Shown here piece by piece: positions 54,573 through 63,841 of a DNA stretch of 64,000 nucleotides. The translations under genes and the position numbers were made by a program. The notes beneath the pieces were generated by a model, which saw only the letters and a program-made list of their open reading frames with translations, was not told the origin of the DNA and made no database searches. Source of the DNA: Planktothrix tepida PCC 9214. Its GTDB lineage: Bacteria; Cyanobacteriota; Cyanobacteriia; Cyanobacteriales; Microcoleaceae. The stretch spans positions 47,429 to 111,428 of the forward strand of contig NZ_LN889802.1 of assembly GCF_900009145.1 (NCBI RefSeq), written 5' to 3'. Position 1 is the first letter of the stretch. Every line of letters starts with the position of its first letter.

Positions 54573-56696
54573 GTGAACAAAAGGCGAGTTCTACCCATTA
54601 TCATTTCTAACCCTCCTGATCCCCCAGGGAAGTTGATTCTTTCCCCGACTTCTGCCAATGCCGAGGAAGATTATTTCCGTCGTTTCGTGGAATATTTACC
54701 AACGGCAGTGGCAATGGTTGACTCGCAACTGCGATATTTAGCCGTGTCCCGTCAATGGCAACAACATTATGCAGGTGGACATCCTGATTTAATCGGTTGT
54801 TCTCATCAAGACTGGTTTCCCCATTTACCCGAAATTTGGTATCAAAATGCTGAACAGTGTTTAGTGGGAAAATTACCTTATTGGGAACTAGAAATTTGTC
54901 AACCCTTGGTGAATGGTGCTCTGGAGTGGAAAAAATGGGTTGTTCAACCTTGGAAAACCGCATCAGGAACCATAGGGGGGTTAATGTTATCCCTAGAAGT
55001 CATTACCCCTCAAAAACAATTACAAGAAAAATTACAACTGACTCAACAAGCTTTTGAACAAGCGGCGACGGCGATTTTTGGGATGACGTTAGACGGTCGT
55101 TTTTGTTATGTGAATCAAGCCGCCTGTCGGATGTTGGGTTATACCCAAAGTGAATTGCTACAACTGAATATTCATGATATTGATCGAGATTTAACCCCTG
55201 TCATTTGGGGAGAATATTGCCAACAATTGCAGCAAAAAGGCTCATTAACCTTTGAGTCCCGTCATCAAAAAAAATCCGGTTTTATTTTTCCCGTTGACTT
55301 TACGATTAATTATTTAGAATTACAGTCTACTAAACCCGAGTTAACGGTTCAAGCTGAATTTGGCGCAGCGTGCGTTCTCTGTTCCCCATTAATTTGCGGT
55401 TTTGCGGCGGATATTTCTGACCGAAAAGCCACATCCTCTGCGGTGGTCGCATCCAAAGATCAATTAGAAGCGGTGTTGAATGCTGTCCCAGGGTTAGTGT
55501 CTTGGATTAGTTCGGATTTAAAATATTTAGGGGTGAATCGCCATTTAGCCAATTCTTACAATGTTCCGGCGGAAGAATTTGTCGGGAAAGAAGTCGGATT
55601 TCTGCAAAATAGCCCTAAATTTAATGAATTTGTCTATGAATTTTTTGCCCAAGATGCTTGGAAAAGCTCTAGGGAAATTACGGCTAATGTTCGTGGCGTT
55701 CCTTACACCTATTTAATTGTTGCTCAAAAATATCATCGCGGATCAGCGGCGGTTTTCGTCGGATTAGATATTACAGAACGACAAAAAATGGAAGAGGCTT
55801 TACGCCAAAGTGAAGGACAAGAAGCTAAACGACGAGCAGAATTAGAAGCGATTTTAAATCAGCTTCAACGCACTCAAACCCAACTGATTCAAACGGAAAA
55901 AATGTCAAGTTTGGGTCAGTTAGTGGCGGGAATTGCCCATGAAATTAATAATCCCGTGAATTTTATTTCAGGAAATATTGCCCATGCCAAAAATTATATT
56001 GAGGATTTAATGAAGTTATTAACTTTATATCAACAGCATTATCCTCAGATTATTCCTGAAATTGCTGATGAAATAGAAGAGATGAATTTGAGCTTTTTAA
56101 AACAGGATTTACCGAGAATTTTAGAATCGATGAAAGTCGGGTCAGAACGAATTCGGGATGTCGTGCGATCGCTGCGTCATTTCACTCGTTTAGATGAAGC
56201 TCAAATGAAATCTGTTGATATTCATGAAGGGTTAGATAGTACAATTTTAATCTTACAAAATCGCCTGCAAGCTAAAGCCGGACGACCGAGTATTAACTTA
56301 ATTAAAGAATATAGTGCTTTACCGAAAGTGGAGTGCTACGCCGGACAATTGAATCAGGTGTTTATGAATTTACTCACCTATACCATTGATCAGTTAGAAG
56401 CAACCAGTTCTAAAGGAGATTTAACCACTCAACCTCAGATTATCATTCGTACCTATTTACCGGATAAAAATACCGTTGCTATCTCGATTTCTGATAATGG
56501 AATTGGAATGTCAGAAGTTGAATGTAAAAGTATTTTTGACCCGTTGATGACCTCACACATACAGGGAAAAGGAACAGGTTTAGGATTATCTTTGGCTTAT
56601 CATTTAGTCACGGATAAACATCAAGGACAACTCAATTGTTTTTCTAGCTTAGGAGTCGGAACCGAGTTTTTAATTACAATTCCGTTAAAAAGTTAG
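54573..56696 (+). CDS. Multi-PAS sensor histidine kinase
   Basis: A 707-residue soluble kinase starting at GTG. Three PAS-type sensor modules precede the kinase: about 36-150 (FVEYLPTAVAMVDSQLRYLA), about 160-290 (AATAIFGMTLDGRFCYVNQA) and about 305-410 (LNAVPGLVSWISSDLKYLGV). A coiled linker rich in Gln/Glu leads to the HisKA-like region with H456 in AGIAHEINNPVNF, then HATPase_c with DNGIGMSE and GKGTGLGLSLAYHLV. No receiver domain and no transmembrane helix. The H-E-I-N-N-P form is common in cyanobacterial kinases. Ligand or cofactor is unknown. Confidence 0.9.
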   Translation: MNKRRVLPIIISNPPDPPGKLILSPTSANAEEDYFRRFVEYLPTAVAMVDSQLRYLAVSRQWQQHYAGGHPDLIGCSHQDWFPHLPEIWYQNAEQCLVGKLPYWELEICQPLVNGALEWKKWVVQPWKTASGTIGGLMLSLEVITPQKQLQEKLQLTQQAFEQAATAIFGMTLDGRFCYVNQAACRMLGYTQSELLQLNIHDIDRDLTPVIWGEYCQQLQQKGSLTFESRHQKKSGFIFPVDFTINYLELQSTKPELTVQAEFGAACVLCSPLICGFAADISDRKATSSAVVASKDQLEAVLNAVPGLVSWISSDLKYLGVNRHLANSYNVPAEEFVGKEVGFLQNSPKFNEFVYEFFAQDAWKSSREITANVRGVPYTYLIVAQKYHRGSAAVFVGLDITERQKMEEALRQSEGQEAKRRAELEAILNQLQRTQTQLIQTEKMSSLGQLVAGIAHEINNPVNFISGNIAHAKNYIEDLMKLLTLYQQHYPQIIPEIADEIEEMNLSFLKQDLPRILESMKVGSERIRDVVRSLRHFTRLDEAQMKSVDIHEGLDSTILILQNRLQAKAGRPSINLIKEYSALPKVECYAGQLNQVFMNLLTYTIDQLEATSSKGDLTTQPQIIIRTYLPDKNTVAISISDNGIGMSEVECKSIFDPLMTSHIQGKGTGLGLSLAYHLVTDKHQGQLNCFSSLGVGTEFLITIPLKS

Positions 56697-56717
56697 ATAG
56701 AAACTAAGCTATTTCTG

Positions 56718-57527
56718 CTAATCTATTGAACTATGGGATGGAACAATATTAAGATGAGGATTATTTCGATATAACTGATTAATTTTTTTCAGGGTTTCTC
56801 GATAAGCCGTTTTATCTGCAAACAATAAATCAGCAATGCGTTGAGGATAAATTAATTCTTGATAGGCACGGCTTAACCAACAAGCATCCGCAATTAAAAA
56901 ATACTGTTTTCCGTTATTATCTGTTAAATATAACCCCATTTGTCCAACGGCATGACCCGGTAATTCAATGGCAATTAAACAACCATCTCCGAATAAATCA
57001 AACCCCTGTTCAAAGGGAGTTAAATTTTCAGGTAATTTTATGGCTTTATAATTTTCCGCAAAAATGACTCGTTCTTCAAAATTATCGGGCATTAAACCTG
57101 CTAAAAAACCAGCTTTTAATGCCCTCAAACCCTGTGTATTTTTGATCGCCTTATAACCCGACTGAAAACAAATAAATTCTGCTTTGGGAAAATCTTTTAA
57201 TCCCCCAATATGATCCGCATGAAAATGAGAAATAATAATATATTGAATCTCCTCCGGTTCAATTCCTAACTGTTTGAGTTGAGAAATCGCAGTTTCTTGA
57301 GGTTTTAAATAAACCGGGGTTAATAAAGCATAAAGCTTATTGGGTAGATATTGTGTTTCTTGATAAAACCGTTCAGAATATCCCGTATCAAATAAAATCC
57401 ACCCCATAGGATGACGAATTAAAGCAAATAACGCCGGGAAAATTATCGATTTCCAACTTTCCCCCGGAAGTACCATCGCTTCAGGGTGTGTACAATATCC
57501 CGCCTTCAAAAATGTAATTTCTACCAT
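56718..57527 (-). CDS. MBL-fold metallo-hydrolase (lactonase-like)
   Basis: The 269-residue enzyme has the metallo-beta-lactamase motif HFHADHIGGL, later PGHAVGQMGLYL, an Asp in LIADACWLS, and a final His in VPSHS, giving a two-metal site. The arrangement resembles N-acyl-homoserine-lactone lactonases (AiiA/AttM-like), but related enzymes hydrolyse many esters and thioesters, so the substrate is open. It is the last gene of a four-gene minus-strand run (toxin, immunity, SDR, MBL), 27 bp after the SDR gene. Confidence 0.85.
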   Translation of the reverse strand: MVEITFLKAGYCTHPEAMVLPGESWKSIIFPALFALIRHPMGWILFDTGYSERFYQETQYLPNKLYALLTPVYLKPQETAISQLKQLGIEPEEIQYIIISHFHADHIGGLKDFPKAEFICFQSGYKAIKNTQGLRALKAGFLAGLMPDNFEERVIFAENYKAIKLPENLTPFEQGFDLFGDGCLIAIELPGHAVGQMGLYLTDNNGKQYFLIADACWLSRAYQELIYPQRIADLLFADKTAYRETLKKINQLYRNNPHLNIVPSHSSID

Positions 57528-57554
57528 ATTCTGTTGTTGTACTTTAACCTTATT

Positions 57555-58544
57555 TTATAAAGATTTCCAATATCTAACAAACTCATCTAAACCTTTTTCA
57601 ATGGAAATTTGAGGTTTATACCCTAACTGGATTTTAGCCGATGTAATATCCAAAGTTTGACTAAAAGCTAATAATCCTAGAGTATAGCGCGTTAAAGCAG
57701 GTTCTCGACTGGGTAAAAAAGATTGATAAAACCATTCCATCCCCGTTGCTAAAGTGTATGAGATCGCGTAGGGTAAAGGTTTAAACTTTAAGGAAATATT
57801 CAATTTTTGTGATAATTTTTCTAATAAGGCTAATAATTCCATCGGTTCTCCATTGGTAATATTAAAATATTCTCCTAATTGTTGATCCAGTGCAGTTTGA
57901 CACAATAATAACGCATCCACAACATTATCAACATAAGTCATATCTAAGATCGCCTTTCCTCCATTAATTAATGGAATACCCGTTGTTTCACTTACTTTTA
58001 ATAGTCGGGGAAAAATCACCGTATCCCCAGCGCCAAAAATACCACGCGGACGAATAGAAATCACAGGTAAACCTTGTTGAAACCCACGATTAATTTCTTG
58101 TTCTGCTAATTGCTTTGTTTTAATATAAGGATGGATAGGATTTTGAACTAAATTATCGGTTTCTTTAATATTAAAGCGATGGGTTAAATTAAAATAAACC
58201 GCCGAAGTAGAAACATAAATTAAACGTCTGACATGATGAGTGAAACAACTTTCAATAATATTCCGAGTTCCGATAACATTCGTTTTATAAAACTCTTCTT
58301 CTCGTCCCCAGGGAGAAGATAAAGCCGCACAATGAAAAACATCTTCTTGTCCAGACATTGCTGATAATATAGCATCAGAATTTGTAATATCAACGGGTAA
58401 GAATTTAAGTCCTAATTGTTGTAAGCAATCGCCTATAATTAAGTTACGTCCTAAAATTGTCACATCCTGACCTAAAGAATGCAATCTCAACGCTAATTTC
58501 TGACCTAAAAATCCAGTTCCACCCGTGACTAAAACTTTTTTCAT
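57555..58544 (-). CDS. NAD(P)-dependent short-chain dehydrogenase, 3-beta-HSD/OleD-like
   Basis: The 329-residue extended SDR begins with the Rossmann loop GGTGFLG (8-14) and has the active-site YxxxK (YIKTK), preceded by STSAVY. The C-terminal half (TYVDNVVDALLLC, TNGEPMELLALLEKL) fits the 3-beta-hydroxysteroid dehydrogenase/OleD group, which acts on sterol or long-chain beta-hydroxy-acid-type lipids. Likely cytosolic or membrane-peripheral. The gene sits 13 bp after the SitI3-like gene and 27 bp before the MBL gene. Confidence 0.85.
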   Translation of the reverse strand: MKKVLVTGGTGFLGQKLALRLHSLGQDVTILGRNLIIGDCLQQLGLKFLPVDITNSDAILSAMSGQEDVFHCAALSSPWGREEEFYKTNVIGTRNIIESCFTHHVRRLIYVSTSAVYFNLTHRFNIKETDNLVQNPIHPYIKTKQLAEQEINRGFQQGLPVISIRPRGIFGAGDTVIFPRLLKVSETTGIPLINGGKAILDMTYVDNVVDALLLCQTALDQQLGEYFNITNGEPMELLALLEKLSQKLNISLKFKPLPYAISYTLATGMEWFYQSFLPSREPALTRYTLGLLAFSQTLDITSAKIQLGYKPQISIEKGLDEFVRYWKSL

Positions 58545-58557
58545 AACTTAATTTTTT

Positions 58558-59136
58558 TTATTCATTTATTAAACCTGCCTTTAATACATCATTTGTTAAC
58601 TGTTTTAAAGATTTTCCTTGCGAAATTGCCAATGCTTGTAAACGAGAGTAAATAGCAGGTTGAATCGCAATTTTAGGGGAAGGATCACCCAGTAAGGGGG
58701 ATTTTAAGGGTTTAACATGATAATTAAGTTCAACTTGAGATAATTCTGAATCCTGCCATGTTTCAGGTTTTTGATTAAAAATCAAAACTCCGCTAATTCG
58801 TTGTAAAACTGTTTTTTCGCTATTAAATAATAGTACCGCATCTCCTGAAATTTGACTTAATAATAATATTGAAACATTCAAGAGAGTTTGTTTACCTAAG
58901 ATTTTTTCATCTTGATGTTTGAGACGAAACCATACATCAATTGTTGGCTTAAATCCGTAATTTTCTAGCATTAGATATTGTGTTGCTGGTTTTTCCGGGG
59001 AAACGCCAATAATAATTCCAGAATTAAATAATCGTTGGTCTTCCCCAGGTTGCAAATCGAATTGATTAGATAAAATATCGTAGATATTATTAGAATTAAA
59101 ATTTGTTTCTAGTCTGAGTTCATAATCTAATGACAT
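58558..59136 (-). CDS. SitI3-family-like immunity protein
   Basis: The 192-residue soluble protein begins MSLDYELRLETNFNSNNI and continues with a DLQPGEDQRLFNSGIIIG segment and a two-layer beta pattern like the SitI3 immunity family (recognition). Residues 170-192 form an HTH-like or helical tail (RLQALAISQGKSLKQLTNDV), which is not part of a plain SitI3 protein and recalls small antitoxin-like helices. It lies 20 bp after the CdiA-CT-like toxin gene on the same strand, the usual toxin-immunity order. Confidence 0.65.
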   Translation of the reverse strand: MSLDYELRLETNFNSNNIYDILSNQFDLQPGEDQRLFNSGIIIGVSPEKPATQYLMLENYGFKPTIDVWFRLKHQDEKILGKQTLLNVSILLLSQISGDAVLLFNSEKTVLQRISGVLIFNQKPETWQDSELSQVELNYHVKPLKSPLLGDPSPKIAIQPAIYSRLQALAISQGKSLKQLTNDVLKAGLINE

Positions 59137-59156
59137 TAACTAATTCCTCCTGAATT

Positions 59157-59591
59157 TTAAAAAGGAAAGAATGGAATAATCTGAGCATCCTTTGTTATAA
59201 TTATAATCTCTTCTAAACCTTCAATAGAACTTTCAATAAGCTGCTGTTTGAGATTCTTAACAGAAACTTTACTATCTGCTAGATTTAGAATAATCCGACT
59301 AGCTTGTTTTCTTTCTACCTTACTCCGAATTGTTTCAATAATATTGTAGAAATTGGCAGTTGATGGAGCATAACAATCAAAAATCCTACCTTCTATTTTA
59401 TAATCAGGCTCTTTATCACCAGATATAGCAGGGTTTTGTTCTACATTATACCCGGCATTTGCTAAAATTATAGCTGACTCATTTTCTCGGCATTTACCGC
59501 GAATGGTATCGACATCATCATGAACTCGAATTTTAGCTGGAGAACCTGTTGGTCTTCCTCCGGTTTGTCCTGATGGTTGAGTTGGTGTCAT
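59157..59591 (-). CDS. Orphan CdiA-type C-terminal tRNase-like toxin
   Basis: The 144-residue protein starts with a low-complexity Thr/Gly/Pro tail (QTGGRPTGSPAKIRVHDDVD) and then has a compact domain: CRENESAIILANAGYNVEQN, KEPDYKIEGRIFDCYAP, KVERKQASRIILNLADS and EEIIIITKDAQIIPFFPF. This matches the CdiA-CT tRNA-nuclease fold of the PD-(D/E)xK class (E in the first helix, D and K/E in the strands; recognition from memory). There is a TAA in frame before the ATG at 59591, so no CdiA carrier is attached. With the immunity gene downstream it forms a stand-alone toxin/immunity module. Confidence 0.7.
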   Translation of the reverse strand: MTPTQPSGQTGGRPTGSPAKIRVHDDVDTIRGKCRENESAIILANAGYNVEQNPAISGDKEPDYKIEGRIFDCYAPSTANFYNIIETIRSKVERKQASRIILNLADSKVSVKNLKQQLIESSIEGLEEIIIITKDAQIIPFFPF

Positions 59592-59713
59592 TGGAATTTA
59601 AAAACTCGCTCTCAGCCTTCAATAGATACTTATATCATTAATTCGTGTTTCCTCAATAGAAAAATTCGACATAATACAGAAAGAACAATATTCTGTTATT
59701 CTCCTAAAATTCC

Positions 59714-60700
59714 ATGAACCTTGTTGATTATCTTCGCATTAGTTTGATTGACCGTTGTAACTTCCAGTGTCAATATTGTATGCCCGAAGGAGCAGAAATT
59801 GATTATATCCTGCAACAGAATTTGTTGACTCTGGATGAACTATTAACGCTGTTGCGAGAGGTATTTATCCCCGTTGGGTTTACTCGATTTCGGTTAACCG
59901 GAGGTGAACCTTTATTACGTCCGGGGGTGGTAGAGTTGGTCAAACAAATTAACGCCTTTCCTGAAACAAAAGATGTGGCGATGACAACTAATGGCTTTTT
60001 ATTAGCAGGAATGGCAGAGGATCTATATAAAGCTGGACTGCGACGGATTAATATTAGTTTAGATTCCCTTGATCCTGATATTTTTGATCAAATTATCGGC
60101 AACCGAGGACGCAGCCGATGGCAACAGGTTTGGGAGGGAATACAAGCTGCTTATGAGGTGGGTTTTAATCCTTTAAAATTAAACGTTGTGGTAATTCCTG
60201 GGGTGAATGATCATGAGGTTTTGGAGTTAGCAAAATTAACAATTGAACGACAATGGCACGTTAGATTTATTGAATTTATGCCCATTGGAAATAACGATTT
60301 ATTTGCTGATCGCGGTTGGATTTCTTCAGAAGAATTAAGACAACAAATTCGAGAAAAATGGGGATTAGAAACTGCACAGGTGAGGGGAAACGGCCCTGCG
60401 GATGTCTTTCAAATTCCGGGGGCGAAAGGAACATTAGGATTTATTAGTCAGATGTCAGAATGTTTTTGCGATCGCTGTAACCGCATGAGATTATCGGCTG
60501 ATGGCTGGTTACGGCCTTGTTTACTCAATGAAACCGGACAAATTGACTTAAAAACTCCTCTGCGTCAAAATGTGACGTTTGAGGAGTTACGAGAACAGGT
60601 GAATAACCTATTAACAATTAAACCCGATATTAATTTTAAACAACGGGACTCTGGTACAACAGGAAATTACTCTCGAACCATGTCCCAAATTGGGGGATAG
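59714..60700 (+). CDS. moaA: GTP 3',8-cyclase MoaA (molybdenum cofactor biosynthesis)
   Basis: A radical-SAM enzyme that, with MoaC, converts GTP to cyclic pyranopterin monophosphate. The N-terminal cluster is C15-x3-C19-x2-C22 ([14 protein letters not shown]) and the C-terminal substrate-cluster region reads [11 protein letters not shown] with a further Cys in [16 protein letters not shown] and NISLDSLD are typical. Length 328 is normal. It converges with rpsD across a shared hairpin. No other moa/moe gene is in the window. Confidence 0.97.
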   Translation: MNLVDYLRISLIDRCNFQCQYCMPEGAEIDYILQQNLLTLDELLTLLREVFIPVGFTRFRLTGGEPLLRPGVVELVKQINAFPETKDVAMTTNGFLLAGMAEDLYKAGLRRINISLDSLDPDIFDQIIGNRGRSRWQQVWEGIQAAYEVGFNPLKLNVVVIPGVNDHEVLELAKLTIERQWHVRFIEFMPIGNNDLFADRGWISSEELRQQIREKWGLETAQVRGNGPADVFQIPGAKGTLGFISQMSECFCDRCNRMRLSADGWLRPCLLNETGQIDLKTPLRQNVTFEELREQVNNLLTIKPDINFKQRDSGTTGNYSRTMSQIGG

Positions 60701-60742
60701 CAGCCTGATTGATTTTGGATTTAGGGTTTAATAATAACCGGG

Positions 60743-60775
60743 TGGGGTACGTTATTTTTAGCCGATAACGCCCCA
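60743..60775. terminator. Bidirectional terminator between moaA and rpsD
   Basis: TGGGGTACGTTAT pairs with ATAACGCCCCA (60765-60775), with a short internal bulge, around a loop beginning TTTTAGCCG. It lies midway between the two convergent genes. Confidence 0.6.
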
Positions 60776-60800
60776 CATAAAATAGAACGGTGAGGAACTC

Positions 60801-61409
60801 TTAGGCTTGACGTGAATAATATTCAACCACTAACAGTTCGTTAATTTGTAAAGCCACCCATTCCCGTTCAATGACGCTATTCACCTTCGCAGTTAATTTT
60901 TCTTTATCTAACTCTAAATGGCTAGGAACGTTGGCTAAACCGGGATATTGTAAATTGGCTTTTACCAGTTCACGGGATTTTTCAGTATTTCTGATCCCAA
61001 TTAATTCGCCCGGTCTGCATTGATAGCTAGGAATGTTCACGCGATGACCATTAACGGTAACGTGACCATGACTGACTAACTGACGAGCCGCCGGAATTGT
61101 AGGGGCCATTCCTAAACGGAAAATGGTATTATCCAAACGCATTTCCAACAGTTGCAGCAACACTTGACCCGTAGAACCAGAGGCGCGGCGAGCTTTACGG
61201 ACATAGCGTAATAGTTGGCGCTCAGACACACCATAGTTATAGCGCAGTTTTTGCTTCTCTTCTAACCGAATCGCATATTCTGAACGTTTGCGACGGGCTT
61301 GACCGTGTTGTCCAGGGGGATAGGCCTTTCTGGGGGTCTTCCGGGTTAATCCGGGTAAATCGCCCAAACGACGAACGATTCTCAGACGGGGGCCTCTATA
61401 TCGAGCCAT
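60801..61409 (-). CDS. rpsD: 30S ribosomal protein S4
   Basis: The 202-residue primary 16S rRNA-binding protein starts [20 protein letters not shown] and has the S4 RNA-binding domain ([20 protein letters not shown] equivalent, then [18 protein letters not shown]) and the usual C-terminus VEYYSRQA. All expected segments are present. It is transcribed alone, as in many cyanobacteria, rather than in the alpha operon. Confidence 0.98.
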   Translation of the reverse strand: MARYRGPRLRIVRRLGDLPGLTRKTPRKAYPPGQHGQARRKRSEYAIRLEEKQKLRYNYGVSERQLLRYVRKARRASGSTGQVLLQLLEMRLDNTIFRLGMAPTIPAARQLVSHGHVTVNGHRVNIPSYQCRPGELIGIRNTEKSRELVKANLQYPGLANVPSHLELDKEKLTAKVNSVIEREWVALQINELLVVEYYSRQA

Positions 61410-61478
61410 CTAACTTCTTCTCCGCATAAAATTTTTTGCACCAATCTTTTATTATAGTATGTATCTAACTAGAATGGT

Positions 61479-61892
61479 CTAGTTTTTGAGTAATGCTCGA
61501 AACCCAGCTTGCTGAAAATGAGTATCGGCGGTTAGTGCATCCGTAATTCCTCGATTTCCCATAACGATAAATGACAGACAATCGACTAAACCCCATTCTT
61601 TATCTTTTCGCTGTTTAAACAAATTGAATGCAGCCATATACAAATCATGAGTCAACAAGACAATTTCCACACTGGGATCAGCTTCAAGAGATTCTAATAG
61701 TTGGATTGCAGCCATTCTATATTTTAATTTAGAAAGTGCATTACCAATTTCTAGTAAAATAGCTTGAGTAGTAACTAAACGGGCTTGACTAGCTTGCAGT
61801 TGAGCAGCCAATTGAACAGCCCGTGCATGATGTTGATCCGTAATTGAAGAAAGCGCGATCGCAAAGGAAGTATCTAAAAAAACTTCATTCAT
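61479..61892 (-). CDS. PIN-domain toxin (VapC-like)
   Basis: The 137-residue protein, started at ATG 61892, has PIN-domain acidic residues in LDTSFAIAL (first Asp), LEIGNAL (Glu), GLVDCLSFIVM (Asp) and LTADTHF (Asp), so it should be a metal-dependent RNase. A longer frame back to 62027 is not used, since it would overlap the antitoxin gene entirely. Its start overlaps the antitoxin stop by 8 bp (ATGA-type coupling), the standard arrangement for a toxin-antitoxin operon. Confidence 0.85.
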   Translation of the reverse strand: MNEVFLDTSFAIALSSITDQHHARAVQLAAQLQASQARLVTTQAILLEIGNALSKLKYRMAAIQLLESLEADPSVEIVLLTHDLYMAAFNLFKQRKDKEWGLVDCLSFIVMGNRGITDALTADTHFQQAGFRALLKN

Positions 61893-62118
61893 GATCAGAA
61901 ACAGTTTCCCCATATAAATACTGATCAATTTTCTCAGACCAATCTGGATTCCCTTGTAGCTGTAAAGATTGAGCGGTTTCAAAAAATGTTTTTTGGGGTT
62001 TTTCTTGAGGTAATATTGTTTCAACAATAATTTTAACCCTTGTACCTATATCCAGGTTTAAGGGAGATTCCAGTTGCAGGGATTTACCATCAAATATGGC
62101 ATTAATTTCTTGAATCAT
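61885..62118 (-). CDS. Antitoxin of the PIN-domain toxin, 77 aa
   Basis: A small acidic protein starting MIQEINAIFDGKSLQLESPL, a beta-hairpin stretch that resembles AbrB/DUF104-like antitoxins (DNA-binding N-terminus), with a C-terminal helical tail (SEKIDQYLYGETVSDHE) that probably clamps the toxin. It is the first gene of the operon. The exact antitoxin family is uncertain. Confidence 0.75.
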   Translation of the reverse strand: MIQEINAIFDGKSLQLESPLNLDIGTRVKIIVETILPQEKPQKTFFETAQSLQLQGNPDWSEKIDQYLYGETVSDHE

Positions 62119-62447
62119 AATAATTAAAATGCTCTCAAGCCCGTTTTTTAATGATTTAGATTAATTCCATAATAGCATTTTTTAGAGAGGCAGATCGTGA
62201 GTTTCGGGTAACACAACAACCCAATACCGAAACCCGGTTTCTATAATTTTGGAGGGTTGGGATATGCAAGGCTGCCATCTCTGATACTCTTAGCTCCTGA
62301 TCTTTTAAGATTGAAAGCATAGGAGTTGACAGACAACCTATCTCGTGGTTAGATTGCAGGGCTGAATGTGTAGAGCGATCATGTGAATGTCAGGGCAGCG
62401 ACTGTTACAATAGATTGTCTTTGTTATAAAACTACTAGAAGTAAGAT
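62119..62447. other. Intergenic region, 329 bp
   Basis: Contains one degenerate copy of the AGAAACC/GGTTTCT-type palindrome (CGAAACCCGGTTTCT at about 62230-62244), as in the arrays near 41.4 and 42.9 kb. No ORF or RNA gene is evident in the remainder. Confidence 0.5.
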
Positions 62448-62726
62448 ATGCCAGGAAAACAGATCCCCGATAGTGCTATCGAGCTAGTTGCTAAGCACAT
62501 AAATACCAGAAGTAATAAAAATCACGGCATTCCAGTGATTGGACATAAAGAAAATATAGAAACGCCTCAAATCTTTGAAATTATTCAGTTTGACAAAATT
62601 GATGATAGCGATAGGAGGTTCTATGCGATAGATGGTAGCTACAACAGTGAGCAGTTTTATAATGGTCTAGCCATAGCAATTTATGCTGCTGGTTACATTT
62701 GCTTTCATCAAGGTAAGCAAATATAG
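62448..62726 (+). pseudogene. NurA-domain-like N-terminal fragment
   Basis: The 92-residue frame ends abruptly after YAIDGSYNSEQFYNGLAIAI and AAGYICFHQGKQI. The DGS motif inside a hydrophobic strand resembles the metal-binding N-terminal core of NurA-type nucleases, which normally have about 300-450 residues. Everything after the first strand is missing and the DruA-like frame begins at once. This looks like the stump left by a deletion fusion. The family assignment is tentative. Confidence 0.45.
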
Positions 62727-63571
62727 ATCCATATCTTGTTGTTGTTGAACCCATAGCAGAACATCAAAAATTATGGGCCTATGCTATATCTCACTGGTCG
62801 ATACCCGTTACAAATGGTTATGGTAGACGGATTCGATATTTTGTTTTTGATAGCCAAAATCATAAATTGATCGGGATTATTGGACTTTGTGACCCTGTAA
62901 TTGGTCTGGGAGTACGAGATGAAAATTCTATTAATTGGACAAAAAATCAGAAATTGAAACGGCTGTATAACTGTATGACAGCCTATATTTTAGGAGCAAT
63001 CCCTCCCTACAATCGAGTGCTTGCCTCAAAATTAGTTGCTCTTGCTGTAATGTTTCCAACAGTGCGTCAAGACTTTTATAGAAAATATAAGAATAAATCT
63101 TCTCTTATTACAGGAGAAAATAAAAAATCCGATCTTGTTTATATTGATACGCTAGGAGCTTTCGGAAAGTCAGCAATTTATAATCGCTTGATTAACTGGG
63201 AATTTGTTGATTATACTAAAGGTCAAAGTCATCTTCATATAACAGTAAATGGAAGTTGGGAACTAATTAAGCAAGTTGTACCACCGGAAGTTTTTGAAAC
63301 ATACAAATATGGAAAGGGGCCTAATTGGAAAATGCGTATCTTAAAAAGGGGACTAAGAGAACTTGGGTTATCAGAAGATATGTTAAGTATTGGTTGGCAG
63401 AGAGCATACTATCGTTGCCCATTGGCAGAAAATTGGAATGAATATTTATTAGGAGAGACAGATTCTGTTGTCTGGCGAAAATTTACACAAAAAGACTTAG
63501 TAACTTATTGGCATCAAAGATGGGTTAATCCCAGAATGGATGTACTACAAGCTAAACTAGATGAGGAATGA
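62717..63571 (+). pseudogene. Druantia DruA-like (DUF4338) protein, N-terminally truncated
   Basis: An open frame from 62717 (after a TAA at 62714-62716) to 63571 encodes about 284 residues of a DUF4338/DruA-like protein: WAYAISHWSIPVTNGYGRR, KLIGIIGLCDPVIGLGVRDE, AYILGAIPPYNRVLASKLVA and KYGKGPNWKMRILKRGLREL. Similarity runs without break, but the N-terminal ~100 residues of a normal protein are absent and the first usable start is only TTG 62861-62867, well inside the conserved domain. DruA belongs to the Druantia anti-phage system; no druBCDE or helicase gene is visible. The copy may be non-functional or partly active. Confidence 0.7.
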
Positions 63572-63573
63572 CC

Positions 63574-63657
63574 CTAATCTCCCACTAAGCATGGTCTAAC
63601 TTTTGCCACATAGCCCAGATCGACAAGCCAGACTTCGCCACGCTCAGGACTATTCAT
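63574..63657 (-). pseudogene. Truncated MazF/PemK-type toxin, 27 aa
   Basis: Reads MNSPERGEVWLVDLGYVAKV then RPCLVGD and a stop. The start is the diagnostic PemK/MazF N-terminus; the remaining 80-90 residues of the barrel are gone, replaced after RPCLV by unrelated sequence next to the DruA-like frame. Its ATG overlaps the antitoxin gene's stop by 8 bp. Confidence 0.65.
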
Positions 63658-63841
63658 AATCAATTTCTTGTTGATCTAATGCTAAGAATAACTCTTCAGC
63701 ATTTAAGATAAAGTCTTCATCTGTCAATGGTGGAAAGTCAAAATGCACAAGCCGCCTCAAGATTTCTAGCCCAATCTCAAGTTGCTCTGCGTCAGCCAAA
63801 CTATCAAAAGTATTAAGAATCTTTTGAGCTAAGGCCGTCAT
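63650..63841 (-). CDS. Small antitoxin-like protein, 63 aa
   Basis: An acidic, helical protein (NTFDSLADAEQLEIGLEIL, FPPLTDEDFILNAEELFLAL) of the type encoded just upstream of MazF/PemK-like toxins in cyanobacteria. Its stop overlaps the start of the truncated toxin, so the pair was an operon. With the toxin dead, the antitoxin may persist as a relic or act in trans on another toxin. Confidence 0.7.
   Translation of the reverse strand: MTALAQKILNTFDSLADAEQLEIGLEILRRLVHFDFPPLTDEDFILNAEELFLALDQQEIDYE

Noticed and set aside
61893..62027. N-terminal extension of the PIN toxin
   Set aside because: It overlaps the antitoxin gene and encodes Lys-rich sequence unlike PIN domains; the ATG at 61892 fits the overlap typical of toxin-antitoxin pairs.
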